Origin: Sclerurus mexicanus
Lineage: Eukaryota; Chordata; Aves; Passeriformes; Furnariidae
NCBI GenBank assembly: GCA_013396755.1
Contig: VWZF01007235.1
Coordinates: 1,001,760 to 1,065,759, forward strand
Direction of reading: 5' to 3'
Length of the DNA stretch: 64,000 bases
Shown: piece after piece, positions 38,551 through 50,404 of the stretch
How the letters are laid out: every line of letters starts with the position of its first letter
How positions within the stretch are numbered: the stretch's first letter is position 1
Position numbers and translations under genes: made by a program
Notes under the pieces: generated by a model
Seen by the model: the letters and a program-made list of their open reading frames with translations, nothing else
What the model was told of the DNA's origin: nothing
The model's database searches: none

Positions 38551-41500
38551 TCATCTAGTGAAGGATCACCACGTTTTTCTGGTTTACCATCATTTTTTTG
38601 TGCTGATTCCAGGATAAAAGGCAAAGCTTGGAGTCCTCATCACTGCATACAATTCCTCCTTCTGCCCAGCTTTGTTTCCCTGGAGGACTTTGTGGACTCT
38701 GTTGTGTTGGGTCGTCTTGTCACGTCTTCCAAAGCACCAGCTCAGCTCCATCACTGAGCAGCACTGACCTTCCCCTTCTGAGGCAGGATTAATTACACCT
38801 CAACAATTAGCAGAAAATACCTGAAACCCCAATTAAGTGTGATCTATAACTGCAGTGCTCCAGATGGAAAAAAGGGGAGCAGAAAAAGAGAAGATGGAAA
38901 AGAAAAAGAGAAAAAAAAGGCAGAGAAGCTGAGAAAGGCCTTAATTAGATTTGCACATTTGCTGCCCCGCAGTACCTTGGAGCAAATATTGCTGCCGGTG
39001 TCTCCGAGCCTGGCTCCAGTCTCAGCCAGCCTCTGCTCCTCCTCCCTTCCCCTTCACTGTCGGAATAATATTTACTGGGCCATCAGTGTTATTTGGAGTT
39101 TGGATCTTCCGTGTCCCTTGCCAGACTGGGATGTGCCCGTGTTGATATTGATGTTATTCAAACAACGGTCTTCTCCCTCCCTTGTCAGTTCATGTTGCAC
39201 GTTTCACGTAGCACAATCTTGGTAAACGAGCATCATCCTCTGCTTTTTTCCCATTTGTGCTTTTTCCCTTTTGCTGGAAGTGGTATTTAAATGAAACCAT
39301 GCGTCGTGGTTTTTTGTTCCTTCACTCCCGCGTTTCCTAAGGCAACCCATTTTATGGATCTGGGAAATAGAATCAATATGAAGTTGGATTGTCCTTATGA
39401 GATCCTCTTAATGTCCCAGGAGACCAGGCTTTGTACATCAGAATTAAGAAAAGGGGGAATTACTGAGGGCAGGATTCTTTGGAGGGCTGTTTGTGTGCAC
39501 ATCGTGGACAAATATTGAAATGTGCCAAACAGAATCCAGGGGCTTGTGTAGCTTTAATTGAAACCGTTTGTAATCTTCATTCTCTTAAACGACACTTTTT
39601 ATCTTCCTTGGGATCACGTGGTGGGTTCTACTGCACATCGAATTCATAAAATATACAAAAATTCAGTGTTCTTTGGAGAACATTCACATTGAGGGATGGG
39701 GCGGAGATGGCAATGCAAATAATAACACTGGTGATATGAAAGTGAACTGATTATTCCGAATGCTAAAGCTTCCTCCAGAGCTCTGTGGCCACTACCAACC
39801 CATTTGGCGTGAAAACTCCAACTCTCAATGGAAGCCTCGCTTATTTCTGAGTAACTTCTTCTATGGATTCATTGAGGACAAACTCTTCTGCCTCGCCCAG
39901 GACATTCCCTGTCTGGGGCAATGTTTGCTTCGGCCACGCTCCCAGTCATTGCACGACACTGTTGGTTTCATAACCAGAGTTCATTAGAAATAAAATCTTC
40001 CTTGGATTAGGTGGGTTAGCCACACGGGAGCAATTAGAAGTGGCAGAAATATTCTTTCTGAGGAGCCAGTTTTGCTCTCTCCCCAGGATGGAGGGAGCAT
40101 TCCCTGTCCGGTCGCTCCCGTTGATCGCTCCCATTTTTCCATTGATTCTCCTCCATCCCCCTCTCCCTTTGCCTTCTTTTGGCCTCCTCTTTTCGAGCTT
40201 GATGGTTGTTTTTCTTTTCCTCCTCTGGCAAACTGCTTCATCAGCTGAGCTGGCCCTGCTGTGGTGCTGTGATCTCCATCCTGTCACGGCTCCTTCCCCT
40301 CCCTGTCACTTTGTGTCACCGCTCTCGGGTGGACGGGCAGCACCGCTCGCCTCCCTCATCACTTCCCATCACTTCCTGGCAACTATTGATCCAATCTGAG
40401 CAGCAGGCTCCCAATTTTCCATCCAACTCTTCTTAATAATCCTTAATATTGAGGATTTGCAGTGTTTTCAGTGAAACCAATTCCAATTTGCATCAGCCAC
40501 GGCGAGGGCTGTTTGTGGGAAGCAGAGACATCCTGAGTCGTGATGGATCCTCATCATTAGGTGCAATTAATGTTCTGTAGAAGACTGTTCTCTCTTTTTA
40601 AAATGCTCCAATATTCCTGCAAAAGGCCTTTCCCCAGGGCCATGGATCTCCCTGTTAGCTCCTTAGATGCAGCAGAACTCTGCAGTCTGGGTGGGTGGAG
40701 GAAGAGACAAGGATGTTTGGCCGGGCTTGTATAGATTGAGATGGAAGAAATGAGGAATATGGAAACAAGGAGCTGGACTGAAGATGATGAAGATCAAGTA
40801 TCTAAGATCAGAGCTGTAGGAATTTTCTCTCTGTGGCATGTGGCAGAATTTTACCCAGTTTTCAGTCTTGACATTTGCCTTTTTTTTTTTTATGTGCTCA
40901 TATATTTACCAAATTCTAGAAAAAAACCCCAAAACCTGGAGGTTCTATAGATTCAGTTTGCATAACGAAAATGTGATATGACATATTCCCTCTGAGTGTT
41001 TCCAGAATAAAAAGGCGGAGAGAAATCAGATAAATGCATCAAAAGGAGTCAGCTGTCTGCCAAAGCATGTTTTAAATATCAAATTAGAATATAATAGTAT
41101 GCATAGTTTCCATATCAAATTATGACAATATTGGCAGAGACTAGAAGGTGGCACAACTCAGAGTCCTCCTACATCCCTGGATAACAGATGAAACAGCCTT
41201 AAGTGGAACACAAAGCAATTTTGTAATCAAATGCAGGCTAACATGGACACTTGTGTGGTTCACAGAAGGAAAATCCAAGTGGAGGGAAATTAATGGGGTG
41301 GTTCTAATATACTTTTTTGATTCTAGAGGGATGTCCAGGCTGAGGGAAACAGGGATAGAAGTCTCCTCACCCAGGTGATGGAAGGGGCTGTAGACCAGCA
41401 CTCACTCCCCCTAGTTTTCCTCACTGGCACTGTGGGCAAAACTCTTCCATAGGAAGTGTCACAGCTGGAATAACAACTGAAAATACGAGAGTAGTCCCAG

Positions 41501-43941
41501 CAGGGCAGGGAATTTTTCTCCCTGGAGTCACTTCTCTGTTGGGGAAAAACCCAAGGTTGTTTTTGTCCATGAGAAGAACACGAGTCCTCATTCAGCTGGT
41601 CGAACTGTACGGCGTGTTCTCATCCAGGAGGGATTTGAGGGGCACAGGAGTTACTGGGCTCTGGAATAAAATCAGTTGCTGAAGAGGCATCACTGGTGTC
41701 CTCCAGAGACCTCTGATGTTCACCAGCAGCAGAGATGCCCCTGGGCAAGCACATGGGAGCATCTCTGAGCACAGAAAGGGTTGAGCTTTGCTTTAGGACA
41801 CCTTTTCTGCTGATAGTCACTTTCTCTGTGACTTGAAAGGGGGCAGATAAACACTATTTCTGGCAGTAAATAAGAAGTGTCAGCTCCAACACTGTGATTC
41901 CTCCACGTGGTGGTGGCTGGCTCCTGTCCTCTGCTGGCTGGTCACTATAGTCCCTGCCCCTGCCTCTCATGCACCTGGATTCAGTTCAGCCTCAGGGTGT
42001 TCCCTTGTTGCATTCTGGCAGCTCCTAAGCCCTGCTTTCATTTCAGTGATTGTGCAGAAAATAATGAAGTTGTTTCTCTCAGGATACTCCCACCAGACAC
42101 CAACATACGAGTGTCAGAGTAGATGATACATTCAATATATCACATCCTATTGTCTTTTTAAGTAATAAGGCAATAATGGAAGGAAGAACATCTGGAAACA
42201 GGCTGTGAAAGTTATTCTTTAAATATTGATGATCTGGTTTTGTAACCATCACAGTTAAAAGACACAGATGGAGTTTGGAGCTTTACCTGGGCCTTTGGCT
42301 CAGGCAGAGTGGGAAAACCACGAGCAACAAGAGGAAAGCAAAAGGCTGCAGCAATCCCAGTTGGATGTGCCTTTGCTCAGAAGTGGAGTGACATGTTCCC
42401 ATGTCTCTTGGTCATGCTCTCTCCTGGGAGACACGTAGTGACAGTCACAGCAGTTCAGGGAGGAGCACTGAGAACAACCTCAGTGTGTTTTGTGCTCCAG
42501 CAGGTAAAGCTGGGCAGGCTGGATGGGAACTTCTGGGAGCGATGAGACAATTCCCGTGCAGGAGGCAATTCCCAGGGTGTTCCCAGCACAGTCCAGTGGT
42601 TTAGGTACAGTTCAAGGTTATGGCTCCCTCGGACATGGAGGAGAAGACAAAAGAAGTGGAACTGTTCTTTTTTTTCCAGCTGAAGATATATTGCTCTAAT
42701 ATTTCTCATGCTTTTGTTGCTATTCCCTCTTGGCAGTTCCATCTCTCCATATAGCTATGGGCTGTCTGTCAGTGCCTCTCTCTCTCACACACATGGAATA
42801 TTTGTTAACTACAACTATTTGAGGCGAAACAGTGAGGTTCTGTGCTGAAGAAGAGTTTTTCAGATAACTGCCTGAGGCACCAGACGTTTTGGAATCAAAA
42901 TCTGGAAAGCAGAGTCATTATTTCTGTTGTTTTAGTGCCTGCTTTTATTCTTTTTCTTATTGACAAATGTCCTTAACCCATCTTGCTATGGGTGTTTTTT
43001 TTTTTCACATTTGCACTATACAGAGGTGTTAGAAAAGGAAAAAAGAAAGAAAAAAGACTTTTTCTTTAACCAGCTTTTCAGTGTCTCCTACTTTGTACTC
43101 CATCACCTTTTCCTGTCTCCTTTTATAACTTCTGATCTATGGCCATAGACTCTGAAGTCTGTAACTTTCCACATGAGATGTGAATGCAAAGTGCCTGGAA
43201 CAAATGGGAAGAGAAAGGAAATTCCTCTTCAGGTCCCTGTGACAAAGTGTCGAACAAATCCCAGTATTTCCTTTGTGGGAGAAGATACACAGTCACCTTC
43301 CTCTCTGGCCTCTGGAGCTGATATGAGGGGTACAAATAATTCATGAGACCCCTGTAACAGCTGAACCAATGGATCTTCCAGGAGGACAGATGCTTTCAGG
43401 TATAGAAAGTGGATCTGAGTCTTTATTATTCACATAAATCCCTACTAGAATGTAAAACCCCACAAACCAACAAACATCTCACCAGAGGCCTGAGAGTCTG
43501 GCTGAGGGACAGCTCTAAATTGCAGATTTGGCATCTGTGTCCTCATGGACAATTCCAAGCCCTGGAAGAGGATCCCTGGCACTGGAATGTTTAGGTCCTC
43601 CTTTGAGGATAAGCCAACACATGGTTGGTTCCAGTGCAGCTTATCTTTAGGGCTGATAAGCTGTGACATGAAGATAGTGATGTTAATATGGTTTGGTGTA
43701 ATGGAGCTGCCCTGCAGGTTGGATCTCAGGCTGCTGACAGACTGTGTGTGCACCTGTTTGGACCATCAGCAAAGGTGACCAGCCCTGTCTGCATTTTGGG
43801 ATGTCAGTGACCTCTCTGTCTTTGCTCCTTAGCTCTGTCTTGTTCCCTGAAAGGTGGATGTGACAGGGTATGGATCTGGTGGAAGGCACAGCATTCCAAC
43901 TCTTTTTGAGATGCAGAAATACCTGCTTTTCCCAGGCAACT
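38551..43941. other. unique non-coding sequence
   Basis: No gene, RNA gene or transposon was recognised. Contents include the purine tract at 38866-38938, poly-T runs near 40880-40891 and 42996-43007, and a purine run near 43031-43058. Part of 43700-43940 could be diverged transposon sequence upstream of the CR1 copy at 43942, but I cannot support that. Confidence 0.42.
38866..38938. repeat. near-continuous purine tract
   Basis: More than 70 bases are almost entirely A and G, with isolated pyrimidines at 38880, 38895 and 38921. The plus-strand frame crossing it encodes only lysine/glutamate/arginine low-complexity sequence. It is likely simple sequence with possible triplex-forming character. 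Confidence 0.7.
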
Positions 43942-44184
43942 GGTGATGGGACAAGGGGAAATGGCCTCAAGTTATGCCAAGGAAATATTTCTTCAGTGAA
44001 GGAGTGGCTAAGCATTGGAACAGGCTCTCCAGGGAACTGGTGGAGTCACCATCACTGGAAGTGTTCAAAAAGTGGGCGTAGACAAGAAACTTCATGATAT
44101 GATTTAGTGGGCATGGTGGTATTGATCAAAGGTTGGACTCGATGCTCTTGGAGGTCTTTTCCAGCCTGAATGATTCCATGATTC
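43942..44184 (+). mobile_element. CR1 LINE 3' fragment (third subfamily)
   Basis: The plus strand reads GGTGATGGGACAAGGGGAAA and GGCCTCAAGTTATGCCAAGG. It continues with ATTGGAACAGGCTCTCCAGG, GGTGGAGTCACCATCACTGG, GGTTGGACTCGATGCTC and a GATTCCATGATTC tail. This is sense CR1 3' sequence with an internal deletion after the GTTATGCCAAGG block, compared with other family copies as I know them. It is related to the antisense copy at 57001. Confidence 0.92.
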
Positions 44185-45539
44185 ATCCCTGTGATGGTGT
44201 GATTTCAGTGCAGTCGTGTCATGTCTCAGGGCCTTTTAGGCTGTTAAAGCAAAACACTAAAGCTTCTGCTGCTGAGAGATTGTGTTTTAGTATGTAGACA
44301 ACAGGTAGCAAGTAAATAAATTGCCATAAAACTAAGGAGAAAAGATAGAGAGGACATGACAGAGCTGTGACTGCACAAGTCATTTGTCCCAGTGACCTCT
44401 GGGGGTCTCAGGTGTCTGCAAGAAATTACCAGTTATTCATAGGCATAATGGTAAAAAAGGAAAAGGATTGGACGTGAGGCTCAGAGGAGTATAAAACATT
44501 TTCTTCCAGCAGCAGCAGAAAAGCAGAAATGATAACCTGATCCTCCCCTCCGCAGCAGCTTGGAGCCGTGATCCTTTAGTGAGCCTCACAAATCAAACAG
44601 GACAGTCTGTCTGAGTTCATGGGGAGGTTTTTGCGTGTGCTGTGATGAGGACAGTGATGGAGAAGCCTCTTGGGACCAGCTCTTCTCGGCTGAAGAGCGT
44701 CTGAGAAAGTCCAGAGGAAGGAAAGGTTTGCAGGCAGAGGTAACATTTTTCATCGGCTCTCCTCGAAACCGCCGGCGAGTTTTTTGGTTAGACAGCCCTC
44801 TTAAGGCATCTCTCACTACTTGCAGGAGTGTCAGCTGTTACATCCCTGCTGTGGACCACAAAAAAAAGGGCCTAAAATGAGGAGCAGAAGACTGGGGTGG
44901 GTTTTTGTCACTGTTCCACGAACTCACAGAGCCATTGCCTGCTGGCCTTGCACGTAGAACCTCTGCCCTCTCTTGGGAATGTCTTGATTGACATTAAGAT
45001 GTGGATTTCAACTATTATTGTGAAGGACACGGAGTGCAGCCCCCACTCGTGTGGTGAGGAGTTCAGGTCTCTGCTGATGATTTGTTAGACATAGTTTGGT
45101 GTCAATTATTAGAGAAATTAGGGAAGCAGAGTTAGAGCTGCTCTGGGATGCAGCAAGTGAGTTGCTTGTTCAACCTGCCAGGGAGGTGTATCAGGGAAAC
45201 AGGTCTTGGAGACAGATCTGGAAGACAAAATTTCCCTCAATATTTCAATTATTTAATTTATTTGCATTTCATTTCTTATTGGTAGAACTGATAGATAGCT
45301 GATAAATTGGAACTGCATGCGTTTTTTCCTCTGTTGCAGAGGTGCTGTGGATTTTCAGAGCTGAATATACAGAGACTCAACCCCCCCTCACAGCTATACA
45401 AGAAAATGAAAATGTAATCAGATAACAGAAATACTTCTAAGTCCTGAAGTCATTTCTCTTACTTGATAATATTTACCTCAGTCTATCTCCAAATATTATT
45501 CCTTGCAGCATTTTATTTACGTTTTTAAAGCCCTTTGAT
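44185..45539. other. unique non-coding sequence
   Basis: No gene or repeat was recognised. Open frames at 44586-44880 overlap on opposite strands and resemble no known protein. Confidence 0.42.
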
Positions 45540-46030
45540 TAACCTGCCTTCGCACTGCAGAGCTCGGTGTCAAGTCTAACAGACCTGCCCGGGAAAATTA
45601 AGGATATAAACTTGTTTCCCGAGGTTGGGTGGACTCTTTACAGTTCTGCAGCCTTCCCCAACGAGACGTAGTCCGAATAATGGCAGCAAAGATCTTTATC
45701 TCGTTCCCCCTCCTTTTCCCGACAAAAGCCCTAAACAATAAGGGCTGCGCAGGGCTCGCTTGGACAGCGGGGCAGAAGATGCGCACGGGGTGCGGGTGCG
45801 GATCGCACTAGAGGGGGCTCTCCGACAGCGCATTCATTCCCCCGTGCGAGGCGCTGCCGTCCGGGCTTCGGGATTTTAAGATTAAAGCTAAAACCTCCGC
45901 TTCTTCTCGTTTTCACGCAGCCACTGGTGAAAAAAACCAAGTTCCCCCACGGCTACCGTGTGGTTCCGTGCTGTTTGTGCCCATTCCAGGGGCGTTCTGA
46001 GCAGTCCCCGTGGGTTCGAAGAGGTTGTTT
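45540..46030. promoter_or_regulatory. CpG-rich cluster, possible orphan CpG island
   Basis: CpGs are frequent throughout and densest at 45745-45970, where I count about 22 in 230 bases. The flanks are CpG-poor. The segment CTTCTCGTTTTCACGCAG ending near 45920 resembles a splice acceptor on the plus strand, with a 49-codon open stretch after it, but nothing there is recognisable. It may be a promoter of an unannotated transcript or an enhancer. Confidence 0.37.
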
Positions 46031-46140
46031 TTTTGGTGGGGAGGGCACAGTAATTGAGTTGCAATAGTCATTGAAACTAACGGAGATGCTTCCTGGCAGC
46101 CTTTCATCATGCGGTGTCCTAAACCACTCCCCAGATGTGA

Positions 46141-46174
46141 AAACTTGAGTAAATGTAAAACTTGAGTAAATGTA
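46141..46174. repeat. perfect 17-bp tandem duplication
   Basis: AAACTTGAGTAAATGTA occurs twice in a row with no mismatch. The identity suggests a recent duplication or a variable site. Confidence 0.85.
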
Positions 46175-46730
46175 AATTATCTGCTCCATCACGAGAGCAG
46201 AAATGAGTCGTGTTTGCAGCCGTGCAGAGACCAGAACCGTGTCAGAGCCAAAGGTGAGCAGCGGTGCTGGGGCTGATGGAGAGCAGGGGCAGGACCGGGG
46301 GAGGATTCCTCCAGGATGCTGTGGGTGGATGGAAATGCTTCCTCATTTTCGTGGTGACATCCCTCTGACCCAGAGCCCTCTCAGCTCACCTGGCTGCACC
46401 AACGTGACTCGGGCAGTGAAGTCACTCTGCTCTCGGTCCTGCTCTTTGACGCAAGGGGACAGAGCCAGTTTGGGGCTGGTTCTCCAGCAGAGGGTTTGCT
46501 TTGAGAGCACACAGGGCTGCACCAAACCTTGCTCATCGCCGTTCCCACGTGCTTGCATGTCTTGAGGAGCGTTCACTCTCTGACAACACATCACAAGGCA
46601 CAGATCGAAAAGGTCCATCCACTCCTCAGGTTGCTCTTCAACCCCCTTTGCAGTGCCTGAGTCGTGGGGAGAGGGGATGGTGTTTCACTGTGAGCCCTGC
46701 AAAGCCCAACACCATCAGCTCAGTAGAAAT

Positions 46731-46770
46731 GGGGGTTTGGGGGGCATGGGAAAGGGGCAGGGAAATGGGG
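46731..46770 (+). repeat. strong G-quadruplex motif
   Basis: Six G-runs of 5, 6, 3, 4, 3 and 4 bases are separated by loops of 2 to 4 bases (TTT, CAT, AAA, CA, AAAT). This exceeds the four-run rule and is the strongest quadruplex candidate in the window. A functional role is not shown by the sequence. Confidence 0.75.
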
Positions 46771-48105
46771 AATGAAGATTCCTGGCAAAGACCATGGGCC
46801 AAATGGCAAATTGGAGAGGAGAGGGGAGGCCCAGGTGGTTTGGGAGCCAGAGGTTGCACCTCTGTTGCTCATCTGGGCAGTGCTCACAGCCCTTCATATC
46901 ACAGTCCAAACTGGCTTCATTCATATAAGAAAAAAAAAGAGTTTTAATTGCTATCTTATAATAAACTCTGTGTGCCAGGCAAATATTGCAGGTGTCCAAA
47001 GTTCCCAAAATCACAGCAGCAAATTTATCTGCTTGTTTTTATCCTGGTGAGATCGAGCTGGTTTTTTCCAATTGGATGGCTGCTGTAATAGAAATATTAT
47101 CCTGGCAGCCAAGCTTGCTCTCCCACCTAATGCATTTTCACCTTTTTTATGCTGATTTCAGGAAATACGGCTCCTGTAATTTGCATCCAGGTATCAGGAA
47201 GTGATGCGTTATGAGAACATCTTATCATTATCAGGGATGAACCTGCAGAAATCACTAAGACCAACAGATTTACAGCCACAAGTGCTTTTAGTTTAAAAGA
47301 TCGCTGTGGAAATAGTGGTTTTCTGCTTCAGGCTGTGAATTAAGAACACCGGGAGTTTCGAATGTTGCTGTTGGAGCTGCTGGTGAACAGGAGGATGGTC
47401 CAACAGCAGACATGGGATCACAGAGTAGTGATGAGTGTTCCAGCCTTATCCTCATCATCTCCAGGAATATAACAAAGGTGTCTTTGCTACCAGTGACTGA
47501 AGTGAGGGCACTGTGAAATCAGCTCAGATGGCAATTCCACCCTGGCACACAAACACCAATATAGTGTGGCTTTGCATTGGAGGAGCTTCTACAGCAGAGC
47601 GGTGGCTTTTGGAGGGCTTGGTCTTCCAAGAGGCCGAAGTGTTTATTATATCCTGTTTCCATTTGTATGCAGCCTCTGAGAGGATTGGTTGTGAAATTTT
47701 CATCAACTGGTCTTTAGTGGATTGTCAGTTTATAGTTCTGGGTGTCTCTTCCACAGACACGTTCACGAGTAGTGAGGCTGGGGCAAAGCAAGGGCAGGCT
47801 GGGTTCACAACCCTTCCAGGTGCTCTCCTAGGCTACAGTTTGGGTTCATTATTAGGGAAAGACAGATCAGATGCCTCTCTTGTGGCTGAGCTGTTGCTTC
47901 TTATCCTTGCAAAAATGGGAAAGACAGAGTTTTCAGAGCTGTCAGTCTGGGATCTACAATAGGCAGTAAAAATAAACTTAAAAAGTAAATCTCAAGCAAT
48001 TGGAAAAGATGGTGCTTTGATACTGTTTTCTCAAGCCAACTTGCAGCCTAAGCAAAATTATACACAGCTTTTGGCAAGCTTAAGATTTCTACAATGCTTT
48101 GATTT

Positions 48106-48106
48106 N
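48106..48106. other. single ambiguous base (N)
   Basis: The only undetermined base in the window lies here. It may mark a heterozygous site, an assembly polish failure or a patched gap of minimal length. Frames crossing it should not be trusted. Confidence 0.99.
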
Positions 48107-48188
48107 AGCAGGCATCACAGATGTAACACGTGTGTAAGAACAGGGGATTTGACATGGCAACACGACAGAGACATCACGAGGCTTCCAA

Positions 48189-48211
48189 GGGAAGTGGGGT
48201 GGGATGGGGGG
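48189..48211 (+). repeat. G-quadruplex motif
   Basis: The G-runs GGG, GGGG, GGG and GGGGGG are separated by loops AAGT, T and AT. Short loops predict a stable structure. It lies about 80 bases from the ambiguous base at 48106; G-rich DNA is often hard to sequence. Confidence 0.7.
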
Positions 48212-49308
48212 AAATAATCCAGTGCTGCAGTAGGCTAAAGGCTTGAGAGGTGCTTTGCCAGCAGGATTATTCATCAGTGGTATTGCTGAGTCAGAGAAGA
48301 AAGATCTACATAAAAAAAAACAGCTTTTGAATCACGTCTTAATGCAGACATTTCCTACTAGGTTTTTTTACTGGTGCTCAAGCAACCCCACTAGTGAGGC
48401 TACAGCAGTTCAGATGGGAAACAGGATGGGGAAATCATCTCAGTTGTGAAGTCTTTGCAGCACTAACGTGTTTTCATAGAGGTTCTCAGTGCCCCACTGG
48501 GATTTCCACTACAATAAAAATCAACATCAGGATGGGCCCTGATTTTTCAGGATGGGTTAGGATGCAGCACTTATATCCAAGTACCTGGAGCTCAAACAGC
48601 CTTAAATGACTTTCTTCCTGCGTTTTTATTCTGACTCTTCAGAGGCCTTTGCAGATTAGGAGAGCGCACTGAGAGCCCCCCACCCAGAGGTCACACCTCC
48701 TGTCCTGAGTAAGGGTCTGTCATCTCAGAGCATCCTGCACAAAACAGCTTTTCCCTTGTACCTTCTCACTCACCCGTGCCTATATTGGGCTCTGAGGCAC
48801 CTTCTGGAAAAGTTTATGCCTCTTCTCTACTAGAGGAAATAATAGAAAAGTGCCAAAGTACCAGATTAATCCTCCATGGCAGGGAGCAAAAGCTATCTCC
48901 TGTTTTTTCCCTGACTCACTCAGCAGGAATTCTAGTTTTTAAGGAAGGCATGAAAAAACCCATTCCAGGACAGGATCCAGCACTTGGGTCCTTGATACAA
49001 GTCTGCACTTGGTAACATATTAGCTCTTGATTTTGTGCTGTACAGGAGATGACAAATGAAGCATCAGGGCTGGGAATCAAATCATCAAGAGTTGCGAAGC
49101 CCTCATTTTGTTTTGCCATCTCATTGTGTTTCAGGAAAACAATCACCCTGCCTGTATTTCTTTTTTGTTTTTTTTTGGCTCACAGATTAGTCTGGTGCTT
49201 GCACTGGAAAGAAAACAGGAAAAAAGTTGTCCCTCCTGTCTTCCTATTTCTGTTACAATTAATCTGGGTTGTGTTCAGGCAAGAGCCATTCCCACTTGCA
49301 GTACATAC

Positions 49309-49588
49309 AATCCTTGCAACCATAGTTCCTTCCACGTAAATCAATCTCTGCTTAATTTTATCCTGTACTGACTTTGACCAAACCCTCAGGAATTGGTTAT
49401 AAAAGCTGTACAAGTTCAGCTTTTTATTTGGATCAATTCTGAGGGCTGTAGGCAGGTATTCTGTAATGTAATCACTGCTCATGGAAAGCTGAAATATAAC
49501 ACTGTAGTGCTTGTGATGTAAATCAGACAGCAAGTTTTGAATCATCCGTGCTGTCTGCATTGTTCTCAGTCTTTGAAATCCCAAGTAA
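49309..49588 (-). CDS. possible coding exon, unidentified
   Basis: The minus strand is open for about 93 codons between a splice-acceptor-like CTTACAAG (49589-49596) and a donor-like GTATGT (49303-49308). The predicted peptide mixes hydrophobic, aromatic and charged residues evenly, with little proline or glycine. It includes the segments LLSDLHHKHYSVIFQLSMSS and IDPNKKLNLYSFYNQFLRVW and looks helical. No signal peptide or motif was recognised, and I cannot name a family. The pyrimidine tract before the acceptor is weak and no partner exon was found on this strand. Chance frames of this size do occur in 64 kb, but they are less expected in a region with this low G+C. It could be an internal exon, a decayed gene copy or chance. 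Confidence 0.22.
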
Positions 49589-50168
49589 CTTGTAAGTTAA
49601 AAGCTCTGAGAATGAAAGTTTTCAAGTCTGCAAGCAAGACTCTTATTTTAAAATATTCATTTCAAATTCATTTATCATTTAACATCCATATGGCTCTGGT
49701 GCAATAAGCTACATTATATATGGACAGCAAATAACTTTAATTGGTCTTTAACAGGGAAAATTATTTTTTTTCCTGTGCATACAGACACATGATCCTGCAC
49801 TGCTCCTCCAGCCACATTAGAATAACAACTCAGCGAGCTTCGATATTCCAAAGCTCATTCCAGGCTTTGATTCTCTGCAGGAGAATGTCCTTCACCCCCA
49901 GTCTTGCAAACTGCTGTAATTGTAAAGTCATAAAACCTGCCTGGAGCAGCGACACTGAGGTGGGAGAGGATTTGGGCTGGAGGGATGAGCTGTGACCAGT
50001 TTGTTTCCCACAACTCTTCCCAGGCTTCCTTTGTGGGCTTAGAGAAGTGGCAGAAGAAGAGCAGATCTGTGAGCACAGGGGACCTTTCCTCAGTAAGTCG
50101 GGCTGGTTTGGCTCTGTACCTTTACCCGCTGCATCCCCAGCGATGCACAACTCTTGGGGCAGCGTCGG

Positions 50169-50341
50169 TCACGGAATCGTGGAATAACCTGGGCTGGAAG
50201 GAACCCACAGGGATCATCAGTCCACCCTCTGGGCCTGCACAGACACTCCAAAATCCCACCCTGTCCTGTTGTCCAAACCCTCCTGGAGCTCTGGCAGCCT
50301 CGGGGCTGTGCCCACTGCCCTGGGGAGCCTGGGCAGTGCCC
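50169..50341 (-). mobile_element. CR1 LINE 3' fragment, left half of a back-to-back pair
   Basis: The plus strand reads TCACGGAATCGTGGAATAAC, CTGGGCTGGAAGGAACCCAC, GCACAGACACTCCAAAATCC and GGAGCTCTGGCAGCC, ending at CCTGGGCAGTGCC. This is the reverse complement of the same CR1 subfamily as at 34866 and 51300. It stops abruptly at 50341, where a second CR1 end in opposite orientation begins. Confidence 0.92.
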
Positions 50342-50404
50342 AGGTTGGAACTGAGTGAGTTTTAAGCTCGCTTCCAGCCCAAAGCACTCTGTGATTCTAT
50401 GGAA
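50342..50404 (+). mobile_element. CR1 LINE 3' end fragment, right half of a back-to-back pair
   Basis: The sequence AGGTTGGAACTGAGTGAG, then TTTTAAGCTCGCTTCCAGCC and CTCTGTGATTCTATGG, is the sense CR1 3' end with its ATTCTATG tail. It abuts the antisense CR1 fragment with no spacer. Only about 60 bp remain. Confidence 0.82.

Larger units (their letters stand above)
46175..49308. other. unique sequence with two G-quadruplex motifs
   Basis: No gene was recognised. The plus-strand frame 47513-47962 (149 codons) is moderately low in G+C and resembles nothing I know; it could be chance. There is one ambiguous base (N) at 48106. The quadruplex motifs are listed separately. Confidence 0.42.

Noticed and set aside
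42950..43120. T-rich and A-rich runs suggesting a processed pseudogene tail
   Set aside because: No mRNA-like reading frame upstream and no flanking target duplication.
47513..47962. 149-codon plus-strand frame
   Set aside because: Its composition is plausible, but no domain or splice context was found and there is no recognisable homology. It is left as chance.
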